Source: Bacillus albus
GTDB lineage: Bacteria; Bacillota; Bacilli; Bacillales; Bacillaceae_G
Assembly: GCF_001884185.1 (NCBI RefSeq)
Contig: NZ_MAOE01000109.1
Coordinates: 1-64,000 of the forward strand
Direction of reading: 5' to 3'
Length of the DNA stretch: 64,000 bases
Of the stretch, positions 32,964 through 43,062 are shown one piece after another. The translations under genes were made by a program, and so were the position numbers. Under the pieces are notes generated by a model. It did no database searches. It was not told where the DNA came from and was given only the letters and a program-made list of their open reading frames with translations. Position 1 is the stretch's first letter, and each line of letters starts with the position of its first letter.

Positions 32964-33412
32964 TCTTTCTCAAAATCCTCTTCTGAAATGACTTTCAATC
33001 CATGTCTTTTGAATAAAGCGGTTGTTACCCCGTAACCAGTCTGTTTATTCCCGTTAAATTCTCCAGTGTAAATTGTAGAACTACCACAAGATGGACTTCG
33101 TTCTTTCAAAATAATATATTCTGGGTGTAAGCCTTTCAGTTGTTCCAATGCTTTATAAGCACCATTTACGAAAGCTTCTGTAACATCTTCACCGTCTTTT
33201 GTCATCACTTTTGCTTTTCCATCCAAAACGTCATCGCCATTTCCACCAATAATTTCAGCTGAGGGACGAGGCGTCGGCAATCCTCCTAATACTTCAGGAC
33301 AAACAAGTAAGGTATCTTCTCTTTGTAATAACTCCTGTATTTTTGAAACGAGATTGTCATTTCCATCATACCGACAAGCGATGCCACCTAAACAAGCACT
33401 GATTACAATCAT
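32951..33412 (-). CDS. DUF523 / TudS-like protein
   Basis: 153 residues of DUF523, a family that includes the [4Fe-4S] thiouracil desulfurase TudS. Cysteines that could hold the cluster are in ISACLGGIACRYDG, VCPEVLGGLPTPR and RSPSCGSS. A role in removing sulfur from thiolated nucleobases is inference by family. Start at 33412 with ATG after a modest GGAGATGAA ribosome site. Confidence 0.85.
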   Translation of the reverse strand: MIVISACLGGIACRYDGNDNLVSKIQELLQREDTLLVCPEVLGGLPTPRPSAEIIGGNGDDVLDGKAKVMTKDGEDVTEAFVNGAYKALEQLKGLHPEYIILKERSPSCGSSTIYTGEFNGNKQTGYGVTTALFKRHGLKVISEEDFEKEKRN

Positions 33413-33491
33413 ATTTTCATCTCCAATAAAAAATAGTAACTATCACGCCAATTTCTCTTCCTGCCTCTTATTTATAAGTGAGGTGATAAAA

Positions 33492-34373
33492 ATGGGAAGC
33501 TTATATAATTTAATGAAACCATATAGTGAATTTCGAAGTAAAGAAGAGTTTAATACATACCAAAAACAAGTTTTGAAATATTATCGATTTCAATTAAATA
33601 AAACGGATGCTACCATTATTCATTTTTTAGGAAAGTATGCAGTGAATGAGAAACAGAAAACAGTGGGCGTTGCTTGTCCGTTAATGGAGACGATTGCGAC
33701 AAATGTTGGAAAGAGTATTCGTACAGTACGCCGCTCAATTGCAAAGTTAGAGGAACTAGGAATTATAAAGCGTGTTGCGACAAAAGAAAGACATAAACGC
33801 GGGGGGTATAGTGCGAACTTATATGTATTTCTTATATCTGCAATTGACCGCATGGATGACCGTATGAAAATGTCCGCATGTGAAAGTGAGGATCGTGCAG
33901 CTGGCTGTAGTAAAAATGTGCAAAAAAATGAGGGGGAAACAATTCTTTCTAAAAACATTCCACAAATAAAAGAGAATAGAAAAGAAACGTACGAACTTGA
34001 TGAGACGTATTGCCGCCACGATATACCGAAGCCTTTTATATATGCACTTGTACCGATGACGCGTAATCCGAAGAAGATTAACATATTTTGGAGTAAGGTG
34101 GAACTTGCCTATAAAAAGAGTGGGTTACTAGAGCAAGGTGTGTTACTGGAGCAAATATTAGCTGATGAAGAAGTGTATGGAAACTTCATTTGGCGAGTGA
34201 AAAGTGTTGTGAGAGCATATAAATACGGGGAAATCCGTAAAAATGTGAAGGCTCTTTTATATAGTACAGTGCGGGATCTATTTTTAGAGGTTGGATTAGA
34301 ATGGGGAGCAGCTATGAGAAGGAGTAAGGGGATACCGTTATTTGATCCGTTTAAAAAGGAGCCATGCGTATAA
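33492..34373 (+). CDS. HTH domain protein of unknown function
   Basis: 293 residues. A winged helix (VACPLMETIATNVGKSIRTVRRSIAKLEELGIIKRV) lies at about 60-105, of the HTH_36 type seen in replication initiators and phage or plasmid regulators. The region after 110 is polar and low in complexity to about 170, then a helical C-terminal domain (NIFWSKVELAYKKSGLLEQ...). ATG 33492 follows AGGTGATAA. Possibly a domesticated plasmid/phage gene, but no other such gene is nearby. Confidence 0.75.
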   Translation: MGSLYNLMKPYSEFRSKEEFNTYQKQVLKYYRFQLNKTDATIIHFLGKYAVNEKQKTVGVACPLMETIATNVGKSIRTVRRSIAKLEELGIIKRVATKERHKRGGYSANLYVFLISAIDRMDDRMKMSACESEDRAAGCSKNVQKNEGETILSKNIPQIKENRKETYELDETYCRHDIPKPFIYALVPMTRNPKKINIFWSKVELAYKKSGLLEQGVLLEQILADEEVYGNFIWRVKSVVRAYKYGEIRKNVKALLYSTVRDLFLEVGLEWGAAMRRSKGIPLFDPFKKEPCV

Positions 34374-34390
34374 CACATGACTCCAAGTCG

Positions 34391-35638
34391 TTAATCAAAC
34401 TTTCTTACAACTGGAACACGAATCGCTACAAATAGTACGAAGATGATAACGGCGATTGCACCGCTTTTCATAACGGTTACGATTGGAATTCCTATTGCAA
34501 GTGCGATTGATGTGAATGCATAAGAAAGCGGGATAAAGCCCATTGATGATAGCATAAGTAGACTCATTACGCGTCCCATCATTTCTTCTTTTACTGTCGA
34601 TTGAATCATCGCCATAAGCGGAACGATAGCCATTGCGATTGTAATACCGTAAAACATGCCAGCTAATAATGCTTGCCAAAGTACGGTGCTAAAGTTAATG
34701 GATAAGAAGAATACACCAGACAGTAGCATCATGATAATGCAAAATAGACCACGTCTACGATTAATATTTTTTAAACCGACAATGACCGCACCTATTGCCA
34801 TTCCGCCACCTACAGATGCTTCTAAGTAACTAAACTGAAGCGAATCACCGTGCAGAACATTTTTAACGAAAAGCGGGAAACCGACTTGCATCGGACCGAT
34901 TAAAAATAAGTTTAAAAAGGCGCTACAAAGAAGGAAAGTTGAAAGGAATGGTGATTCTTTTACATATAAGATTCCTTCTTTAATAGAAGTGAACATGCCT
35001 TTGTCTGTATTTTCCTGTTCTGGCATCGTAAATTGTATTTTTTGAACGAGTATGGCTGCGACGATCAGTAATAAAATCGTGATCGAAAAAATCGTTTCAT
35101 AGTTCGTAAATTTGATAAGAATACCGCCGAGTACAGGGCCTAAGATGACCGATGCTTGGTTTGTCATTTGTGTAAGTGAGTTTGCTTGTGTTAAACGGCT
35201 TTTTTCTACAAGTTCAGGCAAGATAGATCCATCAGCTGACCAGAAAAAAGCATCAGCAAGTCCAAAGAATAAAGCGAATAAAGCAAATGTATATAGTGTT
35301 ACATCACCTACGATGAACCATGTAAGAATGGTCGCGACGAGAATCGCACGAATAATATTAGAATAAAACATAATGTTTTTTTTCGGGAATTTATCAGCTA
35401 CAGCGCCGCCGATAATCATAAAAATAAGCCTTGGAACACTAAGAGCTACGAAAACAACACCGAGTGAAGCCTCAAGGTTTAATGTTTTTGCTATGTACCA
35501 CGTTTGTGAAAAAGTAAAAAAGGCTAAAGCAAAACTTGAAAAGAGTGTAGCTGCCCAAAGAAAAAGGAAATTCGTATTTTTTAATAATGGTTTTCCGCTT
35601 CCCTCTAAAGCAGATTTATTTTGTTGTAGTTCCTCCAT
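34391..35638 (-). CDS. MFS transporter (EntS/MFS_3-like)
   Basis: 415 residues with 12 predicted membrane segments. The loop motif GGAVADKFPKKN between segments 2 and 3 matches MFS motif A, and MTNQASVILGPVLGGIL motif C of drug efflux pumps. The MFS_3 branch exports macrolides, enterobactin and other drugs. ATG follows AAAGGAAGC. No regulator is adjacent. Substrate unknown. Confidence 0.88.
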   Translation of the reverse strand: MEELQQNKSALEGSGKPLLKNTNFLFLWAATLFSSFALAFFTFSQTWYIAKTLNLEASLGVVFVALSVPRLIFMIIGGAVADKFPKKNIMFYSNIIRAILVATILTWFIVGDVTLYTFALFALFFGLADAFFWSADGSILPELVEKSRLTQANSLTQMTNQASVILGPVLGGILIKFTNYETIFSITILLLIVAAILVQKIQFTMPEQENTDKGMFTSIKEGILYVKESPFLSTFLLCSAFLNLFLIGPMQVGFPLFVKNVLHGDSLQFSYLEASVGGGMAIGAVIVGLKNINRRRGLFCIIMMLLSGVFFLSINFSTVLWQALLAGMFYGITIAMAIVPLMAMIQSTVKEEMMGRVMSLLMLSSMGFIPLSYAFTSIALAIGIPIVTVMKSGAIAVIIFVLFVAIRVPVVRKFD

Positions 35639-35770
35639 ATTGCTTCCTTTCTATGTGACAAATTTAAACTGAAAAACCTGTTAACAATCACTTTATACAG
35701 TTTCTAATATTTCTATACTGCACTTTCTCATTGTAGACAATAATGTTGAATTTGCACAGTGGCTATTTAA

Positions 35771-35812
35771 CGACAAAAAAGAAGATACCAAATGGTATCT
35801 TCTTTTTTGTCG
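35771..35812. terminator. Long perfect inverted repeat / bidirectional terminator
   Basis: CGACAAAAAAGAAGATACCA, two bases, then its exact reverse complement to 35812. A 20-base perfect stem with T-runs inside each arm. It serves the GyrI-like gene on the minus strand. Confidence 0.8.
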
Positions 35813-35813
35813 T

Positions 35814-36290
35814 TTATGCTAATGCAATATAAATATCCAATTGTACGTTGTTTGGATCTGACGCTTTTTCATCATAAAGCTCAAAGTCTGTTGTAAAAGC
35901 ACGTTTGTTTTCTTTTGACCATTTCCAAATATATTCCCAAGCCTCGCAAACGACTTCAGCAACTGGTCCCTTTCTCGTTGTAAATACCGCATACGTAGCA
36001 GCAGGTATTGTTAAAGTTGTCATATTTTCAGGAACGTCTTCTAATGAAGAAACGGGCATGCCGATTGTAAATTGATATGTACCAGTTTCATCTGATTCGT
36101 AATTTGAGTAGAAAGCGAATGTTTCTTTCGTATGTTGATTTGGGATGTGATGCATAATTTGTTCTTGAAAGTATTGGTTCCAAAGCCCTGGAATTTTTCC
36201 TTTAGTAGATGTCTCTATTTCATTTGTCGTCGTAATCGAAATGCCGATTGCTTGGAAAGCTTCTTTTTTTACGATGATAGGTTCTTTCAT
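35814..36290 (-). CDS. GyrI-like effector-binding domain protein
   Basis: 158 residues of the GyrI/AraC effector-binding (SOUL-like) fold without a DNA-binding part. KEAFQAIGISITTTNE begins the first strand, and the conserved Glu and aromatic box lie in VCEAWEYIWKWSKENKRAFTTDFELYDEK. Such stand-alone domains bind small cationic compounds or act on them. ATG 36290 follows AGGGGGATAT. Separate from yumC by a hairpin. Confidence 0.85.
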   Translation of the reverse strand: MKEPIIVKKEAFQAIGISITTTNEIETSTKGKIPGLWNQYFQEQIMHHIPNQHTKETFAFYSNYESDETGTYQFTIGMPVSSLEDVPENMTTLTIPAATYAVFTTRKGPVAEVVCEAWEYIWKWSKENKRAFTTDFELYDEKASDPNNVQLDIYIALA

Positions 36291-36376
36291 TTTTAAAATA
36301 TCCCCCTTATTAGATAGAACGTTTGTTCTTTTTGAGTGTAACATATTTTGGAAGGAGAAGGTAGCACAATAACAAA

Positions 36377-36406
36377 AGAACTCCTTTTGCGTAAAAGGAG
36401 TTCTTA
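36377..36406. terminator. Hairpin after yumC
   Basis: AAGAACTCCTTTT pairs with AAAAGGAGTTCTT around a four-base loop, just downstream of the yumC stop. Confidence 0.8.
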
Positions 36407-36417
36407 TCATTTCTATA

Positions 36418-37413
36418 TTAAAACATACTAGAGCTATGCATCGGTTGAAGTTTTGCGTTTGGATCAAAGTAAGCTTTTGCATTGTTTACTGCTGTTGGTG
36501 CTTCACCGAAGCCGCAAGCAATGAGTTTTACTTTTCCTTCATATGTACAAATGTCACCAGCAGCATAAATGCCAGGAATATTTGTTTCCATTTTCGAGTT
36601 CACGAGAATGCTGTTTTTTTGTATATCTAAGCCCCAGTTTTTAATTGGGCCAAGGGAAGAAACGAAGCCGTAGTTTACGATTACATCATCAACATCGATG
36701 ATAATTTTTTCTTCCGTTTTTACATGCTGAAGAACGACTTGTTCGATTTTGTCATCCCCAAGGAGTTCTACTGGAACGTACGGTGTACTTACTTCTGCAC
36801 GAGAATTCATTAAGCTTTCTACGCTATGTTCGTGCGCACGGAATTTATCACGGCGATGAACGATTGTAACTTTGTCAGCGATCGGCTCTAACATCATTGT
36901 CCAATCAACAGCTGAATCACCGCCGCCAAATACTACGACGCGCTTACCAGCGAATTTATTCATATCATCAACGAAATAATGTAAGTTTTTCTTTTCATAC
37001 TTTGCTGTACCTTCTAATTCTAAACGGCGTGGTTGGAAAGCACCATTGCCAGCAGTAATAATAACTGATTTAGAATAGTGAGTTTGTTTATTCGTAACAA
37101 GTTTAAATATACCGTCAGCTTGTTTCTCAAGCGTATCAACAGCTTCTTCTAAACAAACGGTTGGATCAAATTTCTTCATTTGCTCTTTTAAGTTATCAAC
37201 TAATTCTTGTGCGCGCACTTTTGGGAATCCAGCTACATCATAAATGTATTTTTCAGGGTAGAGTGCGGATAATTGTCCTCCAAGTTGAGGTAAGCTTTCA
37301 ATGATTTTTACACTTGCTTGTCTCATGCCGCCATAAAATGCTGTGAACAGCCCTGTCGGACCACCACCAATAATTGTTATGTCGTAAACTTTTTGATTTT
37401 CTGCCACTTTCAT
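36418..37413 (-). CDS. yumC: Ferredoxin-NADP+ reductase (YumC type)
   Basis: 331 residues of the thioredoxin-reductase-like FNR class of Bacillus. FAD site [22 protein letters not shown] site [13 protein letters not shown], and FAD block [11 protein letters not shown] are intact; the redox CxxC of thioredoxin reductases is absent, as expected. The annotated ATG at 37413 touches AGGGGGA, so a GTG two codons on (37407) has better spacing. Divergent from yumB, as in B. subtilis. Confidence 0.95.
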   Translation of the reverse strand: MKVAENQKVYDITIIGGGPTGLFTAFYGGMRQASVKIIESLPQLGGQLSALYPEKYIYDVAGFPKVRAQELVDNLKEQMKKFDPTVCLEEAVDTLEKQADGIFKLVTNKQTHYSKSVIITAGNGAFQPRRLELEGTAKYEKKNLHYFVDDMNKFAGKRVVVFGGGDSAVDWTMMLEPIADKVTIVHRRDKFRAHEHSVESLMNSRAEVSTPYVPVELLGDDKIEQVVLQHVKTEEKIIIDVDDVIVNYGFVSSLGPIKNWGLDIQKNSILVNSKMETNIPGIYAAGDICTYEGKVKLIACGFGEAPTAVNNAKAYFDPNAKLQPMHSSSMF

Positions 37414-37751
37414 TCCCCCTATAGATGGAATTTTGATATTGATTTCATATATTGTTCATATGTACACGAAAATCCTGCAAATGATGACACTTTCAAATAA
37501 ATGATAGCATATTTGAGTTCATAATACTTCTGGAAACGACTGAATTGTGTGTAAGTTTTCGCATAGATGCTTTTTTAAGTGTATAAAATATAGTGAAAGG
37601 AAAATACATGAAAAAAAGGTTAAAAAACCCTTGAAAACGCTATGTTATTTTAAAATATTGATAATTCTCCAGACGCTTGAATTCTGGAATAAAACCGACT
37701 AATATAGGGAAGTATTATGTTAAATTTCTATGACAAAATTCGTACGATTTT
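37414..37751. other. Long control region between yumC and yumB
   Basis: About 340 bases, AT-rich. A catabolite-responsive element candidate lies at 37632-37645 (TGAAAACGCTATGT, one mismatch to the CcpA consensus as I recall it). The yumC promoter must also lie here. No gene seen. Confidence 0.45.
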
Positions 37752-37797
37752 TTGACTGCGTTTTGTTATGATATAGAATGTGATAAATTCCACATTC
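37752..37797 (+). promoter_or_regulatory. yumB promoter with Rex-like operator
   Basis: TTGACT (37752-37757) and TAGAAT (37774-37779) are 16 bases apart. Overlapping the -10 and start site is the perfect dyad GAATGTG-ATAAATTC-CACATTC (37776-37797). Its core TGTGATAAATTCCACA differs from the Rex consensus TGTGAANNNNTTCACA at two positions. Rex represses NADH dehydrogenase genes at high NAD+. Confidence 0.5.
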
Positions 37798-37869
37798 TTG
37801 ACAAATAGAGTTTTTAGTACTTGGTATTATTTTTTATTACTATTATATAAAGAAAAGGGTTGTGATTTG

Positions 37870-39078
37870 GTGAAGACTCCAAAAATCGTAGTTTTAGGTG
37901 CAGGTTATGGCGGGATGATTACGACTGTTCGTCTGCAAAAAGCATTATCTGTAAATGAAGCTGAAATTACGTTAGTAAACAACAACAGCTATCACTACCA
38001 AGCGACTTGGTTACACGAGAGCGCAGCTGGTACATTACAAGATGAAAAAATCTGTCTAGATATTCAAGACGTTATTGATACAAATAAAGTGAACTTTGTA
38101 CAAGACACAGTAGTAGAAATTAAAGCTGCTGAAAAACGCATTATCTTAAAAGACGGCGAGTTAGAGTATGACTACTTAGTAATTGGTCTTGGTTTCGAAT
38201 CAGAAACATTCGGAATTACAGGATTAAAAGAGCATGCATTCTCAATCGCTAACATTAATGCAACTCGTGAAATTCGTGAGCATATGGAAGCTAGTTTTGC
38301 TAAATATGCAACTGAACAACGCGATGAGTTAGTAACAATCGTAGTTGGTGGTGCTGGATTTACTGGTATCGAGTACGTAGGTGAGCTTGCAAACCGTGTT
38401 CCTGAACTTTGCAAAGAGTACAATGTACCACGTGAAAAAGCACGTATCATCTGTGTAGAAGCTGCTCCAACAGCACTTCCAGGTTTCGATCCAGCGTTAG
38501 TAGAATACGCTGTAAAACAACTTGAGAAAAAAGGTGTAGAATTCCGCATCGGTACAGCAATTAAAGAAGCAACTGAAGAAGGTATTATCGTTGCAAATGG
38601 CGATGACACTGAATTAATTAAGTCTGAAACAGTAGTTTGGGCTGCAGGTGTTCGTGGTAACGGTATTGTGGAAGAGTCTGGCTTTGAAGCAATGCGCGGA
38701 CGTGTAAAAGTTGATGAGTACATGCACGCTCCAGGATACGAAGATGTATTCATGGTTGGTGACGCAGCGTTAATCATTAACGAAGAAATTAACCGTCCAT
38801 ACCCACCAACAGCACAAATCGCAATTCAACAAGGTTACAACATTGCACACAATTTAACTGTGTTAGTTCGTGGCAAGGGCGAAATGAAAAAATTCGCATT
38901 TGATAATAAAGGATCTGTATGTTCTTTAGGTCATGACGATGCAATGGGCGTTGTTATGGGCAAAAAGTTAACAGGTTGGAAAGCTTCCTTCATGAAGAAA
39001 GTAATCGATAACCGTTACCTATTCTTATTAGGTGGACCTTTATTAGTTCTTAAAAAAGGTAAATTAAAGTTCTTTTAA
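37870..39078 (+). CDS. yumB: Type II NADH dehydrogenase (YumB)
   Basis: 402 residues. FAD site [22 protein letters not shown] site [22 protein letters not shown]/quinone block [11 protein letters not shown] followed by [20 protein letters not shown], and a C-terminal amphipathic helix for membrane contact. Passes electrons from NADH to menaquinone without proton pumping. GTG 37870 is ten bases after AAAGGG; the upstream frame to 37780 crosses the operator and is not coding. Likely Rex-controlled. Confidence 0.92.
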   Translation: MKTPKIVVLGAGYGGMITTVRLQKALSVNEAEITLVNNNSYHYQATWLHESAAGTLQDEKICLDIQDVIDTNKVNFVQDTVVEIKAAEKRIILKDGELEYDYLVIGLGFESETFGITGLKEHAFSIANINATREIREHMEASFAKYATEQRDELVTIVVGGAGFTGIEYVGELANRVPELCKEYNVPREKARIICVEAAPTALPGFDPALVEYAVKQLEKKGVEFRIGTAIKEATEEGIIVANGDDTELIKSETVVWAAGVRGNGIVEESGFEAMRGRVKVDEYMHAPGYEDVFMVGDAALIINEEINRPYPPTAQIAIQQGYNIAHNLTVLVRGKGEMKKFAFDNKGSVCSLGHDDAMGVVMGKKLTGWKASFMKKVIDNRYLFLLGGPLLVLKKGKLKFF

Positions 39079-39088
39079 TATATAGTAG

Positions 39089-39127
39089 AAAAAGCAGAAA
39101 CGGCTAAGAGCTGTTTCTGCTTTTTTC
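39089..39127 (+). terminator. Terminator after yumB
   Basis: AAAAAGCAGAAACgGC pairs with GCtGTTTCTGCTTTTTT. Confidence 0.85.
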
Positions 39128-39201
39128 ATTTAAAAAATATAGTATAATATATAAAAAAGAAAGAATATTCTGTCCGTTCTAGTAGAGGAGGGTATTACAT
39201 C

Positions 39202-39708
39202 ATGGAGAAACGAGGGAAAGTATGGCTAGCTGTCGGCGGCTTAGTAGCTACAAAAGATGGCAGGTGGCTGTTCGTTAAGAAAAAATACAGTGGATTAAAG
39301 GGGAAATGGTCTTTGCCGGCTGGTTTTGTAAATGAAGGTGAGACGGTTGATGAAGCTGTGAAACGTGAAGTGTTAGAAGAGACAGGCATTGTCGCTCATG
39401 TGAAGGGGATCATTGGTGTTCGATCGGGCGTGATTCGAAATGAGATTAGTGATAATATGATTATTTTCCTTTTGGAGCCTGAAGGGGAAGATATTATTGT
39501 ACAGGAGAAGGAATTGTCTGAAGTAGCATTTCTACATCCAAATACGATTGCGGACGACCCAAATACGTCTGTACTTATTAAATACTTGTTAGAAAGAAAA
39601 TCAGAATTACATCTTGAGATGGACAAAACATTAAATCCAGGAGAGCACTTTGGTTATACAGCCTATCATGTATTTACGGCGCATACGAAGGAGAGGGAGA
39701 AAGAGTGA
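39202..39708 (+). CDS. Nudix hydrolase
   Basis: 168 residues. The Nudix box is GFVNEGETVDEAVKREVLEETG with all catalytic glutamates of the G-x5-E-x7-REVxEExG pattern. WSLPAGF precedes it. The rest (KYSGLKGKW) suggests a phosphosugar- or nucleotide-type substrate, not defined. ATG follows GAGGAGGG. Overlaps yuiB by four bases (GTGA), so translation is coupled. Confidence 0.92.
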   Translation: MEKRGKVWLAVGGLVATKDGRWLFVKKKYSGLKGKWSLPAGFVNEGETVDEAVKREVLEETGIVAHVKGIIGVRSGVIRNEISDNMIIFLLEPEGEDIIVQEKELSEVAFLHPNTIADDPNTSVLIKYLLERKSELHLEMDKTLNPGEHFGYTAYHVFTAHTKEREKE

Positions 39709-40022
39709 GTATACCGGTATTACTTATTTCAATGATGTTATTTTTCATTTTGTTTTTTGGAATTGGATTTTTACTCAACATGATATTGCGGGCAACATGG
39801 GTAATGGTTATTGTGTATCCGATTGTTTGTATGCTTATTATTAATAAGGCGAGTATGTGGGATTACTTTTCAAAGCCAAAAGAAACATTCTCTTCATTTG
39901 GGACAAGTGTATCGCATTTAGGACAAGCGGATGTATTTATTTTATCGACTGGATTAGTAGGTGCTGCATTAGCAGGAATCGTAATTAAGAAACTTCGGAA
40001 AAGCGGATATCAAATGTTTTAA
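39705..40022 (+). CDS. yuiB: YuiB family membrane protein
   Basis: 105 residues with three membrane segments (about 5-25, 28-48, 78-95) separated by a polar loop (KPKETFSSFGTSVSHLGQAD). The C-terminal IKKLRKSGYQMF is conserved in YuiB. GTG 39705 overlaps the Nudix stop; GAGAGGGAG provides the ribosome site. Unknown function; conserved beside yuiC. Confidence 0.88.
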   Translation: MSIPVLLISMMLFFILFFGIGFLLNMILRATWVMVIVYPIVCMLIINKASMWDYFSKPKETFSSFGTSVSHLGQADVFILSTGLVGAALAGIVIKKLRKSGYQMF

Positions 40023-40050
40023 TCTCCAATTCATTTGGAGATTATTTTTT
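40021..40050 (+). terminator. Terminator after yuiB
   Basis: TAATCTCCAAttcatTTGGAGATTATTTTTTT. Confidence 0.85.
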
Positions 40051-40108
40051 TGCATATTCCTTCATTGTATAGGGAATGATTAACGATGAAGGAGTGTGGA
40101 ATATAAAA

Positions 40109-40735
40109 ATGTTAAAACGATATTGTATTCGCATTATGATGACTTGTTTACTTGTATCCGCATTATGCGTAACATGGAATGCTTTCACAGGAGTTTCTTT
40201 ATTAGAGATTGTAAAGAAATATGAGGGAACGAGTGCAAAAGAAGTACATGCAGCAGAAGTTAGGAGAAATGTTGCTCCGAGTAAAGAAGTGATAAATGCT
40301 TTAGAGCAGGCAAACGACTGGTCTAAATATCGTTCAATTGAAATGACCGCAACAGGTTATACGTCGGGAATTGAGTCAACTGGCAAGAGGCCGGGACATC
40401 CGGAGTATGGTATTACATATTCAGGTGTTAAGGCGAAAAGGGATTTATATTCCACAATCGCTGCGGATTTACGCGTATTCCCAATTGGAACGATTCTCTT
40501 TATTCCAGATTATGGGTATGGTGTGGTAGCTGATAAGGGCGGTGCTATAAAAGGAAACCGTCTGGATTTATATTATGATACGGTGAAAGATGTTTATAGC
40601 CAATGGGGTAAGAAAAAAGTAAATGTATACGTAGTGAAAATAGGAAATGGTAAGTTTACAGAAGAAGAGTTAACGATGTTAAATGAAGACGAAACGATGC
40701 AAGTGTTCCGTGGTCAATATTTAAAACAAAGATAG
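40109..40735 (+). CDS. yuiC: YuiC, 3D-domain (Sps-like) cell wall protein
   Basis: 208 residues. Signal/anchor helix at 5-28 ([19 protein letters not shown]). The C-terminal 3D domain has [21 protein letters not shown] and the three Asp-containing motifs ([28 protein letters not shown]). In B. subtilis this domain is a stationary-phase muralytic enzyme, of the Sps/MltA-like double-psi barrel type. The ATG at 40109 is 14 bases from AAGGAG; an in-frame ATA at 40103 would be better placed, so the start is uncertain. Confidence 0.88.
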   Translation: MLKRYCIRIMMTCLLVSALCVTWNAFTGVSLLEIVKKYEGTSAKEVHAAEVRRNVAPSKEVINALEQANDWSKYRSIEMTATGYTSGIESTGKRPGHPEYGITYSGVKAKRDLYSTIAADLRVFPIGTILFIPDYGYGVVADKGGAIKGNRLDLYYDTVKDVYSQWGKKKVNVYVVKIGNGKFTEEELTMLNEDETMQVFRGQYLKQR

Positions 40736-40763
40736 TCTAGTGATAATTACGCTAGACTTTTTT
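40734..40763 (+). terminator. Terminator after yuiC
   Basis: AGTCTAG-tgataattacg-CTAGACT followed by seven T. Confidence 0.82.
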
Positions 40764-40863
40764 TATTTCATACTGGAGGTAATAGTAGAAGTTAGAATTG
40801 TCGCATTTTATCGAAAATAAAGTTATAATAAAGGTAGAGTAGAGAAATTTAGGGGGTCTGAAC

Positions 40864-42348
40864 ATGTTTCAAGTACAAAAAGAATTAGCAAGCCATGAAG
40901 CGGTAATTGTTGCCTTATTTGAAGAAGAGAAAACAAGTAGTTTTGTACAAGAACTGGACAAAGCGTTTGAAGGACAATTACAAGTTTTATTAGAAGAGAA
41001 AGAACTTTCTACTAAGAAGAAAGCTATTTCAAAAGTACATAGTTTAGGAAAAACAAATGTGAAACGTTATTATTTCGTTGGTTTAGGTAAGAAAGAATCT
41101 TATACGACGGAAACGTTACGTGCAGCTCTTGGTAAGGCGTTTAAAACGTTACAAGCAGCAAAAGTACAAGATGCAGCAATCTTACTGGATTCTTTCGTAA
41201 CAGAGAAATTAGATGCGATTGATGTAGCTCATATTGCAGCAGAAGTACAAGGTCTTGGTACATATGAATTAGAAACGTATAAATCAGATAAAAAGGATCG
41301 TGTGGAATTAGAGAAGTTCACGGCTATTACAGCGGAAGATGCACAAGAAATTGAAGCTGCATTAACAGTTGGTTACGTACATGGACATGCAACAAATTCA
41401 GCTCGTACACTTGTAAATATGCCGCCAAACGTATTAACAGCGACAAAGCTTGCTGAGTATGCTGTTGAGTTAGCAGAGAAGTATGATATGGATTATAAAG
41501 TTCTTGAGAAAGAAGAGATGGAAGAGCTTGGTATGGGTGCGTTACTTGCAGTAAACCAAGGTAGTGTAGAGCCGCCAAAAATGATCGCTCTTATTTATAA
41601 AGGAAAAGAAGAGTGGACAGATGTTATTGGATTCGTTGGAAAAGGAATCACATACGATACAGGTGGTTATTCTTTAAAACCACGTGAAGGCATGGTCGGT
41701 ATGAAAGGTGATATGGGCGGCGCAGCTGCTATATTAGGTGCGATGGAAATTATCGGTGAACTCCGCCCAGAGCAAAATGTGATTGCTGTTATTCCATCAA
41801 CGGATAACGTTGTAAGTGGTACAGCATTTAAGCCAGACGATGTAATCACATCTATGAGCGGAAAAACAATTGAAGTATTAAATACAGATGCAGAAGGGCG
41901 TCTAGCGTTAGCTGACGGTATTACGTATGCTAAAAAATTAGGTGCAAACTACCTTATTGATGTTGCGACATTAACAGGTGGAGTAATTGTTGCACTTGGA
42001 AATCATACGACAGGCGCAATGACAAATAATGAAGAATTGTTTGAGCAAGTGCTAGAGGCATCTATGGAAACAGATGAATCAATTTGGCAATTACCGATTT
42101 TTGATCGTGATAAAGAACGCGTGAGAAACAGTAAGTTTGCTGATTTAAATAACTCACCAGGCCGCGAAGGACATGCGGTTATGGCAGGTACATTCCTAGG
42201 TGAATTCGCTGAAGATACACCGTGGGTACACTTAGACATTGCTGGAACATCTGAATCATCAGGAGCGCATGATTTAGGGCCAGCTGGTGCAACAGGTGCA
42301 ATGGTACGTACACTTGCAACACTTGTTGAACGTTTCGGAGAAGAATAA
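40864..42348 (+). CDS. pepA: Leucyl aminopeptidase (M17)
   Basis: 494 residues of the M17 family, a two-metal aminopeptidase. Metal and catalytic residues lie in [32 protein letters not shown] and [16 protein letters not shown]. The first 170 residues form the N-terminal domain, and [18 protein letters not shown] belongs to the C-terminal catalytic region. Corresponds to YuiE. ATG follows AGGGGGTC. Confidence 0.95.
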   Translation: MFQVQKELASHEAVIVALFEEEKTSSFVQELDKAFEGQLQVLLEEKELSTKKKAISKVHSLGKTNVKRYYFVGLGKKESYTTETLRAALGKAFKTLQAAKVQDAAILLDSFVTEKLDAIDVAHIAAEVQGLGTYELETYKSDKKDRVELEKFTAITAEDAQEIEAALTVGYVHGHATNSARTLVNMPPNVLTATKLAEYAVELAEKYDMDYKVLEKEEMEELGMGALLAVNQGSVEPPKMIALIYKGKEEWTDVIGFVGKGITYDTGGYSLKPREGMVGMKGDMGGAAAILGAMEIIGELRPEQNVIAVIPSTDNVVSGTAFKPDDVITSMSGKTIEVLNTDAEGRLALADGITYAKKLGANYLIDVATLTGGVIVALGNHTTGAMTNNEELFEQVLEASMETDESIWQLPIFDRDKERVRNSKFADLNNSPGREGHAVMAGTFLGEFAEDTPWVHLDIAGTSESSGAHDLGPAGATGAMVRTLATLVERFGEE

Positions 42349-42359
42349 GATCATAAGAG

Positions 42360-42393
42360 AAGGCTGTTCCGATATTTTGGAACAGCCTTTTTT
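42360..42393 (+). terminator. Terminator after pepA
   Basis: AAGGCTGTTCC and GGAACAGCCTT form an 11-base stem with T-run. Confidence 0.88.
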
Positions 42394-42456
42394 ATTGGTA
42401 TGACTCTGGTTGTCTTATCCTATATGAACTGCCCGCAAACTATATATAGTTTCACT

Positions 42457-43062
42457 TTATAACGAAATCGTATACAACGTCCCATTTAAGGCGAATGAAG
42501 TACGACCTGTTTCTTCAGAGACAACTAAAATAAGTGCATCGCTTTTTTCTGATAAGCCAATGGCAGCTCTGTGACGTGTTCCTAGCTCAGGATCGACTTC
42601 TGTGCTTTTCGTCAGCGGAAGAATATTGGCAGCTGAAACAATATGATTATTTTTAACGAGAACGGCCCCGTCATGAAGAGGGTTACCCGGATAGAAAATG
42701 GATTCAAGTAACGGTGAGGTTAAATGAGCATGTAATGTTGTTCCAGTTTGAATGAGAGATTCAAGCGGCTCATTTCTTTCCACAACAATAAGAGCCCCGT
42801 GTTTTCGGGCGCTTAAATGTTGGACAGTTGTTGTAATAGAATGTGAACTTTCCGTATAAGGTGATAAATACGCTTGAATATAATATGTAGCTGCCAATGT
42901 TTGTACGTTTGCTAACATATGATGAATATCTTCCATTTTGCACAAAATACATTCATCTTCTTTATCAATTGCTTGCCTCATAATGGATAATTCTTTTTCG
43001 GCAATTTCAATCATTTGCTTTGTTTGTATTTTGAGCTCTTCTGACAAGCCCCATTCTTGCAT
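42457..43062 (-). CDS. cdaS: Sporulation-specific diadenylate cyclase CdaS
   Basis: 201 residues. The N-terminal two-helix region (KIQTKQMIEIAEKELSIM, DECILCKMEDIHHML) is the autoinhibitory YojJ domain. The DAC domain has the DGA motif (GNPLHDGAVLV) and RHR motif (LGTRHRAAIG). Makes c-di-AMP in the forespore of B. subtilis, with effect on germination. The ATG 43062 is ten bases from AAGGG; earlier in-frame starts overlap that ribosome site. Confidence 0.93.
   Translation of the reverse strand: MQEWGLSEELKIQTKQMIEIAEKELSIMRQAIDKEDECILCKMEDIHHMLANVQTLAATYYIQAYLSPYTESSHSITTTVQHLSARKHGALIVVERNEPLESLIQTGTTLHAHLTSPLLESIFYPGNPLHDGAVLVKNNHIVSAANILPLTKSTEVDPELGTRHRAAIGLSEKSDALILVVSEETGRTSFALNGTLYTISL

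Noticed and set aside
33620-34084. Minus-strand frame opposite the HTH gene
   Set aside because: No ribosome site and composition of a reverse shadow; the HTH frame is intact.
37780-37869. Upstream extension of yumB by 30 codons
   Set aside because: It covers the promoter dyad and lacks a ribosome site; GTG 37870 begins directly before the FAD motif.
38172-38777. Minus-strand open frame of 201 codons across yumB
   Set aside because: It lies entirely within the well-supported yumB gene on the other strand, has no ribosome site and encodes a Ser/Thr/Pro-rich product typical of a reverse-frame shadow.
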